Positions 13,780-18,225 of a stretch of DNA of 18,225 nt are shown here, one piece after another. The notes beneath the pieces were generated by a model. The model saw only the letters and a list, made by a program, of their open reading frames with translations. It did no database searches and was not told the DNA's origin. The position numbers and the translations under genes were made by a program. Numbering within the stretch: the first letter of the stretch is position 1; each line of letters starts with the position of its first letter. The DNA is taken from contig DGTD01000034.1 of the NCBI GenBank assembly GCA_002396385.1, forward strand, positions 1 to 18,225, written 5' to 3'. Origin of the DNA: Bacteroidales bacterium UBA4345 (GTDB taxonomy: Bacteria; Bacteroidota; Bacteroidia; Bacteroidales; Paludibacteraceae).

Positions 13780-15600
13780 ATGTCAGATACAACAATTACC
13801 AGGCTACGGCTCAACGCCCTCAGAAGTCTACTCGCAGAACAGGGCATGGCTGCCGCCATCATTAACACGGGCGACCCTCACTTGAGCGAATACATCGCCG
13901 ACCACTGGAAATTCAGGGAATGGTTGAGCGGTTTTACCGGAAGTGCAGGCACACTGGTTGTGGGGCTGGACTGGGCTGGGCTATGGACCGACTCTCGCTA
14001 CCACCTACAAGCCGCACAACAACTGGAAGGTACAGGCATAGAACTTTACAAAGAAGGGGTTACCAATACGCCCGACATCGCGACTGTTTTATGCGAGAAG
14101 CTGGAACGGAACAGCAAAGTGGCAACCGATGCCCAACTTTTTTCCGTCAAAGCATACGCCGATCTTGAAAGCAAACTGAAGTCGGGCAACATCGAGTTAT
14201 ACCACAACAGCGATATCTACTCGGTTTGGTCCAACCGTCCCGCCTTACCCAATAAGCCGATTTTCGTTCACGAGTTCAAATACGCGGGCGAGACTGCGGC
14301 TGAGAAGCTGGCGAAAATAAGGACTTACACTAAAAGCAAAGGGGCTACAGCCTGCCTTGTTTCCGGACTCGACGAAATCGCCTGGATTCTCAACCTTCGG
14401 GGTAGCGACATCGCCTACAATCCGGTTTTCTACGCCTACCTCGCCATCTTTGCGAACAACGGCAAGGCTTTCCTCTATGCGAACAACAACGAAATCGGAC
14501 GATGTCTGACTTCCGACCCTGCCATCATCGACCATCTTGCAGAATGCAATGTCGACCTGAAAGACTACGATTCGCTCATTTACGACATTAACGCCAGCAA
14601 GCAAAAATGGTGTTACGACTTGGAACACACCAACGCTTTTGTCGACTGGCTTCTCTGTACAAGCCGTATGGCCGGCACGACTCCGACCATGCAACTGAAG
14701 GCCGTAAAAAACGACACTCAGATTAACGGACTAAGACAAGCCCAACTGGCTGACGGTGTTGCTATGACACAGGCTTTCTGCTGGCTCGACAAACAGTTGG
14801 AAAAGAGCGAGCTTGTTTCCGAACTGTCTTTTGCCAACCACCTCGATTTATGCAGGTCTCAGCAAAAAGACTTTTTCAGTTTGAGTTTCAATACCATTTC
14901 CGCTTTTGCTCAACACGGGGCCATTGTCCACTACAGCGTTACACCCGAAACCGACGCAGCACTCGAAAAGGGAAACTTTCTGCTAGTCGATTCTGGCGGG
15001 AACTATCTGAACGGAACCACCGACATTACACGTACTGTCTGCCTTGGCGGGAACGCCTCCGAACAACAACGCCACGACTACACCCTCGTACTGAAAGGGC
15101 ACATCGCGCTGGCCACCACCCCATTCCCCGAATCGACCACCGGTGCACAACTCGACTCCCTTGCACGACAATTCTTATGGAAAGATGGTAAAAACTACGG
15201 GCACGGAACCGGACACGGAATCGGACACTTTTTGTGCGTCCATGAAGGACCGCACCGCATCAGCACACGGAGCAACAACATTCCCCTTCTGCCGGGAATG
15301 TTCATCTCCAATGAACCAGGTCTCTACATTGAAGACCAATATGGCATCAGACTGGAGAATATGGTGCGTGTTAAAGATTGTTACATCAACAACTTTGGCA
15401 AGTTTTTTGAATTAGAGACCATGTCCTTCTTCCCGTACGACGCTAGCGCTATCGACGCATCGATGCTGACCGATGAAGAGTTGAACTGGTTGAACGTCTA
15501 CCACGAAACAACTTACGAGCTGTTATCGGGAACGGGGCTGCTTAACGCAGAAGAATTGGGATGGCTAAGAAACAAAACCAAGCAAATTATACGGCAATAA
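13780..15600 (+). CDS. Xaa-Pro aminopeptidase (aminopeptidase P, M24B)
   Basis: A 606-aa metallopeptidase removing N-terminal residues ahead of proline. It is the long three-domain type: two creatinase-like N-terminal domains (about 8-150 and 160-305) and the pita-bread catalytic domain (about 310-545). Metal ligands are visible: D404 (LLVDSGG), D415 (GTTDITR), H479 (GHGTGHGIGH), E512 (SNEPGLY) and E526 (IRLENMV). H385 (AIVHYS) and H488 (VHEGP) are the usual catalytic histidines. A short C-terminal helical tail follows. No signal peptide is seen, so it acts in the cytoplasm, consistent with final breakdown of proline peptides in a peptide-using gut or oral bacterium. Confidence 0.94.
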   Translation: MSDTTITRLRLNALRSLLAEQGMAAAIINTGDPHLSEYIADHWKFREWLSGFTGSAGTLVVGLDWAGLWTDSRYHLQAAQQLEGTGIELYKEGVTNTPDIATVLCEKLERNSKVATDAQLFSVKAYADLESKLKSGNIELYHNSDIYSVWSNRPALPNKPIFVHEFKYAGETAAEKLAKIRTYTKSKGATACLVSGLDEIAWILNLRGSDIAYNPVFYAYLAIFANNGKAFLYANNNEIGRCLTSDPAIIDHLAECNVDLKDYDSLIYDINASKQKWCYDLEHTNAFVDWLLCTSRMAGTTPTMQLKAVKNDTQINGLRQAQLADGVAMTQAFCWLDKQLEKSELVSELSFANHLDLCRSQQKDFFSLSFNTISAFAQHGAIVHYSVTPETDAALEKGNFLLVDSGGNYLNGTTDITRTVCLGGNASEQQRHDYTLVLKGHIALATTPFPESTTGAQLDSLARQFLWKDGKNYGHGTGHGIGHFLCVHEGPHRISTRSNNIPLLPGMFISNEPGLYIEDQYGIRLENMVRVKDCYINNFGKFFELETMSFFPYDASAIDASMLTDEELNWLNVYHETTYELLSGTGLLNAEELGWLRNKTKQIIRQ

Positions 15601-15612
15601 CAAAATAATGCC

Positions 15613-15620
15613 TATTTTTG
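15613..15620 (+). promoter_or_regulatory. Likely -7 promoter element of the thioredoxin-domain gene
   Basis: TATTTTTG matches TAnnTTTG, 40 nt before the start codon. No TTTG is found at the right distance upstream, so the promoter is weaker than others in the window or needs help. Read-through from the aminopeptidase gene is also possible, as no terminator separates them. Confidence 0.45.
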
Positions 15621-15660
15621 TTGGTCAATTATTCTACAATTAAGAAAAAGAAAAATTCAC

Positions 15661-17127
15661 ATGACAATGAAAAGGATTTTCGCTTGCTTTTTAATGGCGA
15701 TTGCCACATTGAGCGCATTCGCCGCCGACGGCAAAGGTTACGACATCAAGCTGAACGTCACTAACTCTAGCATGGCTAATCAGAAAGTCTACTTGGCTTT
15801 CTACTTTAATGGAAAGACATACTCGAAAGATACCACAACCTTGAACAACAAGGGTGTTGGCCATTTTTCTAAAAAAACAGCTCTCGACCAAGGTGTCTAT
15901 ATTGTTTATTTCGATGCGAACAAGTTCTTCGACATTCTTGTGGGCGCCGACCAGGACATCGACCTGAAAATAGACACTACCAAGCTTGACAAGGTTGTTG
16001 TTAGTGGCGCGAAAGAAAGTGTCGGTTTCCAAAACCTCATCAACTTTATGGGAAACCAGCGCGAAAAGTCGAAGGAGTTGAGCCAGCAGTACAAAGACAA
16101 GAAAATCGATTCTGTCAAGTACGCTAACGGGCAAGACAAACTTGCTGAAGAAGTTGAGGCCTTCCAGAAAAAACTGATGGACGACAACAAGGGCCTATGG
16201 CTGGAAGCTTTCATTAAAGGAACCATTCCTGTCGAGGTGCCTGAGATGAAGGAAGTGCCAGACTCTGCCCGCGCACTGGCCCGCTACATGTATAAGAAGC
16301 ACCACTACTTCGACAACATCAACCTCAGCGACCCTCGTTTCCTCCGTTGCCCATATTTCCCTAGCAACGTTGACTCGTACATGAAAAATTACCTGCTCCA
16401 GCACCCCGACACGCTTTACGAAGCAGCCGTCGTCCTCATTGAGAAGAGCCGCTATAACAAGGAGACTTTCCAGACCATGTGCAGCAAGATGATCAACTAT
16501 GGTTTGACCAGCAACCAGATGGGCATGGACGCCCTTTGGTGCAAACTGGCACAGAAATACTACCTGGGAAAGCCTAGGCAAGCGACTTGGGCCGATTCGG
16601 CTTGGGTTGAAGACTTGAGAAAGGAAGTGAAAAAGGTACGTTACAACCTGGTGGGCATGGAGGCACGTGACCTGCGCATGCAAGATGCTAACGGTGTTCC
16701 TACTAAACTGAGCGACCTTACCAAGAATCCGGGAAAGAACAAATTCGTGTTGGCCTACTTCTTCGAGCCTACCTGCGGCCACTGCCGTAAAACGACTCCG
16801 GTGCTTCACGACTCGGTTTATTCGAAATACCACAAACTCGGATTCGAAGTATTCTGCGTTTACACTCAGACCGACAAGAAAGAGTGGCAGGAGTTTGTTG
16901 AAAAACACAAGTTGCAAGACTGGGTAAACGTTTGGGATCCTGACCGCGAAAGCTATTTCTGGGAATTCTACGACGCCAGTGTCACTCCGGGTATCTACCT
17001 CATCGAAAGCAAAACAGGCAAAATCATTGCCAAGAAAATCGATATGCCTACTTTGGGGATGATTCTCGAAGAGGAACTCATTAAACGCCCTGAAGCCGAG
17101 GCTAAAAAGAAATCGGGGAAAAAATAG
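15661..17127 (+). CDS. Secreted thioredoxin-domain protein (TlpA-like, long N-terminal region)
   Basis: A 488-aa exported protein. A signal peptide spans about residues 3-21 (KRIFACFLMAIATLSAFA|AD), with no lipobox Cys at the cleavage site, so it should be soluble in the periplasm. Residues 26-120 are beta-rich and resemble the DUF4369-type domain found before thioredoxin domains in Bacteroidetes. Residues 125-325 are mainly helical (DUF5106-like, by impression). The C-terminal thioredoxin fold (about 335-472) has the redox motif CGHC (372-375) and cis-proline in VTPGIYL (P443). It ends in a lysine-rich tail. Role: periplasmic thiol-disulfide exchange; partner unknown. An alternative start is the second ATG at 15667, which fits the signal peptide slightly better. 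The next gene starts 5 nt after its stop. Confidence 0.88.
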   Translation: MTMKRIFACFLMAIATLSAFAADGKGYDIKLNVTNSSMANQKVYLAFYFNGKTYSKDTTTLNNKGVGHFSKKTALDQGVYIVYFDANKFFDILVGADQDIDLKIDTTKLDKVVVSGAKESVGFQNLINFMGNQREKSKELSQQYKDKKIDSVKYANGQDKLAEEVEAFQKKLMDDNKGLWLEAFIKGTIPVEVPEMKEVPDSARALARYMYKKHHYFDNINLSDPRFLRCPYFPSNVDSYMKNYLLQHPDTLYEAAVVLIEKSRYNKETFQTMCSKMINYGLTSNQMGMDALWCKLAQKYYLGKPRQATWADSAWVEDLRKEVKKVRYNLVGMEARDLRMQDANGVPTKLSDLTKNPGKNKFVLAYFFEPTCGHCRKTTPVLHDSVYSKYHKLGFEVFCVYTQTDKKEWQEFVEKHKLQDWVNVWDPDRESYFWEFYDASVTPGIYLIESKTGKIIAKKIDMPTLGMILEEELIKRPEAEAKKKSGKK

Positions 17128-17132
17128 CGCTT

Positions 17133-17459
17133 ATGGAAGAGAAAGAGCCAGAACAGAAAAAGAACGAGTTGCAGATCGAACTCAGTCCCGAGGTGGCGGA
17201 AGGCGAATACATCAATATGTCGATTGTAACCCATTCGCCAAGCGAATTTGTTCTCGATTTTGTACGTATTTTACCCAATCTGCCGAAAGCAAAGGTAAAA
17301 TCACGCATCATTATGACACCAAGCCAAGCCAAGAGGCTGAAAGAGGTTTTACAACGCCAGATAAACATCTACGAGGCCAACAACGGTGTCATTACCGACA
17401 ATTCCGGGAACAATACACCTGGCACCCCTATCAACTTCGGAAACTCGGGTATGGCTTAA
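17133..17459 (+). CDS. DUF3467 family protein
   Basis: A 108-aa soluble protein. The conserved core is recognisable: LQIELSPEVAEGEYINM, then THSPSEFVLDFVRILP, PKAKVKSRIIMTPSQAKRL and an IYE end at about residue 80, matching DUF3467 as I remember it. The last 25 residues are Asn/Gly/Thr-rich and probably disordered. The function of the family is unknown to me. In many Bacteroidetes a DUF3467 gene lies directly after rpoC; here it follows a secreted thioredoxin gene with a 5-nt gap, so it is translated from the same message. A strong terminator follows. Confidence 0.85.
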   Translation: MEEKEPEQKKNELQIELSPEVAEGEYINMSIVTHSPSEFVLDFVRILPNLPKAKVKSRIIMTPSQAKRLKEVLQRQINIYEANNGVITDNSGNNTPGTPINFGNSGMA

Positions 17460-17482
17460 TATACTCCATACAAGGAAAACAG

Positions 17483-17520
17483 AAGGGGCTGACACAAAAC
17501 GGTGTCAGCCCCTTTCCTTT
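17483..17520 (+). terminator. Strong, probably bidirectional terminator
   Basis: AAGGGGCTGACAC (17483-17495) pairs perfectly with GTGTCAGCCCCTT (17502-17514) over 13 bp with a 6-nt loop, followed by TCCTTTTA. It sits between the convergent DUF3467 and CYTH genes. On the minus strand the stem is followed by CTGTTTTCC, a weaker tail, so it may serve both. Confidence 0.88.
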
Positions 17521-17547
17521 TATAACAATCAAACTAAAATATTTATT

Positions 17548-18030
17548 TCAAAAAAGGTCTTCATCCAGTTTCCACATTGTAAACGGATGTTTGGCAAGAT
17601 TGGAATTCCGGTAGCGTTTCTGATCAGAGATATCGTCACCAATCCAATCTGGTATTTCAACCAATTCGTTTTCATCCTTCATTTCCACTTCGGCAGTCAC
17701 GAGACCTTCGTTAAGCCCCAAGAACTCGTCCACTTCCCAAATATGCCCGCAGAAAGGGATCTTATAGCGGTATTTGTCTACAATAGGCGTTTGCGACAGT
17801 TTTTTCAACTGTTCGGCATCATCAAGCGGAATTTCATATTCAAACTCCATACGCGAAATACCCACAGTCTTACTCTTGATTGTAAGGAAGGCTTTTTGAT
17901 CGGCAATGCGCACCCTAACGGTGTTGCCCGCCTCATTAAGGTACCATTGCGCCATACGCACACCTTTAGGCGCAAGTTTGCGCCAATTGTCGTTTTTCAG
18001 TAAGAACTTGCGTTCAATCTCTACACCCAT
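17548..18030 (-). CDS. CYTH-domain protein (triphosphate-tunnel enzyme family)
   Basis: A 160-aa single-domain protein. The EXEXK signature is at 4-8 (EIERK). The alternating charged strands of a triphosphate tunnel follow: RVRI (39-42), LTIKSK (49-54), EFEYEIP (62-68), KYRYKI (86-91), WEVDEF (98-103) and AEVEM (113-117). Bacterial CYTH proteins of this short type are usually inorganic triphosphatases or, less often, class IV adenylate cyclases; the sequence does not decide which. The gene is on its own between a terminator and a tRNA gene on the opposite strand. Confidence 0.9.
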   Translation of the reverse strand: MGVEIERKFLLKNDNWRKLAPKGVRMAQWYLNEAGNTVRVRIADQKAFLTIKSKTVGISRMEFEYEIPLDDAEQLKKLSQTPIVDKYRYKIPFCGHIWEVDEFLGLNEGLVTAEVEMKDENELVEIPDWIGDDISDQKRYRNSNLAKHPFTMWKLDEDLF

Positions 18031-18054
18031 TTCTTTGTTCGTTTTCTATAACGG

Positions 18055-18062
18055 CAAAGTTA
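18055..18062 (-). promoter_or_regulatory. -7 promoter element of the CYTH gene
   Basis: Minus-strand TAACTTTG matches TAnnTTTG exactly, 24 nt before the start codon. No perfect TTTG is found 19-21 nt further up; CTTG at 22 nt is the nearest. The 5' leader would be about 20 nt. Confidence 0.5.
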
Positions 18063-18153
18063 GTGTTTTTACATAAAAAGCAGGCAAGACAAGGTTGATT
18101 AGCAACACAAAAAGCAAAAAGATGCCAGCGAGGAAAGTTTTTCCGCTCTTTAT

Positions 18154-18184
18154 TTTGTCTTTCAAAAGAAATTTCCTAACTTTG
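18154..18184 (+). promoter_or_regulatory. Promoter of the rightward tRNA gene
   Basis: TTTG (18154-18157), 19 nt spacer, TAACTTTG (18177-18184): a perfect consensus. The tRNA begins at 18201, about 10 nt after the expected transcript start. Confidence 0.8.
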
Positions 18185-18200
18185 CATCGCAAAACAATAG

Positions 18201-18225
18201 GGTACCATAGCTCAGTTGGTAGAGC
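18201..18225 (+). tRNA. 5' end of a tRNA gene, cut by the window edge
   Basis: GGTACCA (5' acceptor arm), TA, then GCTCAGTTGGTAGAGC, a complete D-arm with GCTC/GAGC stem. The anticodon lies outside the window. The start resembles Bacteroidetes tRNA-Phe from memory, but the isotype cannot be confirmed here. Confidence 0.9.

Overview
The window looks like a Bacteroidales chromosome segment (Bacteroides/Prevotella-like). Upstream regions repeatedly show the Bacteroidetes promoter pair TTTG-N19/20-TAnnTTTG. Shine-Dalgarno sequences are weak or absent. The proteins are typical of the group: a DAHP synthase-chorismate mutase fusion, DUF3467, a secreted thioredoxin with a long N-terminal region, and the order rpsU-xerC-hpf-tRNA. 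It is core chromosome; I see no insertion sequence, prophage, CRISPR array or integration scar. The window is cut inside a tRNA gene at each end.

Layout. 1-1685, minus strand: rpsU, a XerC-like recombinase, short HPF and the 5' end of a tRNA, with promoters before rpsU and before the tRNA. 1919-4977, minus: two adjacent paralogous four-helix membrane proteins of about 500 aa, with cytoplasmic TerB-like helical regions and no known function. 5065-9304, minus: an aromatic amino acid operon (prephenate dehydratase, aminotransferase, DAHP synthase-chorismate mutase, prephenate dehydrogenase) with an untranslated leader. 9384-12662, minus: an AAEx-type carrier followed by a DASS dicarboxylate symporter, ending at a strong terminator. 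12921-15600, plus: a PHP-family phosphatase and an M24 aminopeptidase P. 15613-17520, plus: a secreted thioredoxin-domain protein and a DUF3467 protein, ending at a terminator. 17548-18062, minus: a CYTH-domain protein. 18154-18225, plus: promoter and 5' end of a second tRNA.

The most striking signal is the leader of the aromatic operon. An 18-codon ORF (9217-9273) encodes MRFNVFAYFFYYYFYFNR, with nine aromatic residues in a row. It is followed by a perfect 10-bp intrinsic terminator ahead of pheA. A 7-base copy of the terminator's 3' arm, just after the leader stop codon, can act as antiterminator. This has the parts of a ribosome-mediated attenuator reading both Phe and Tyr supply, in front of the genes that make both amino acids. 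A perfect TTTG-N20-TAAATTTG promoter places the transcript start just before it.

Together the operon covers entry to the shikimate pathway (DAHP synthase), the branch point (chorismate mutase), both exits from prephenate (dehydratase and dehydrogenase) and the transamination step. A second point of interest is the membrane TerB-like paralog pair, whose first gene starts only 16 nt after the hairpin that appears to end the aromatic operon.
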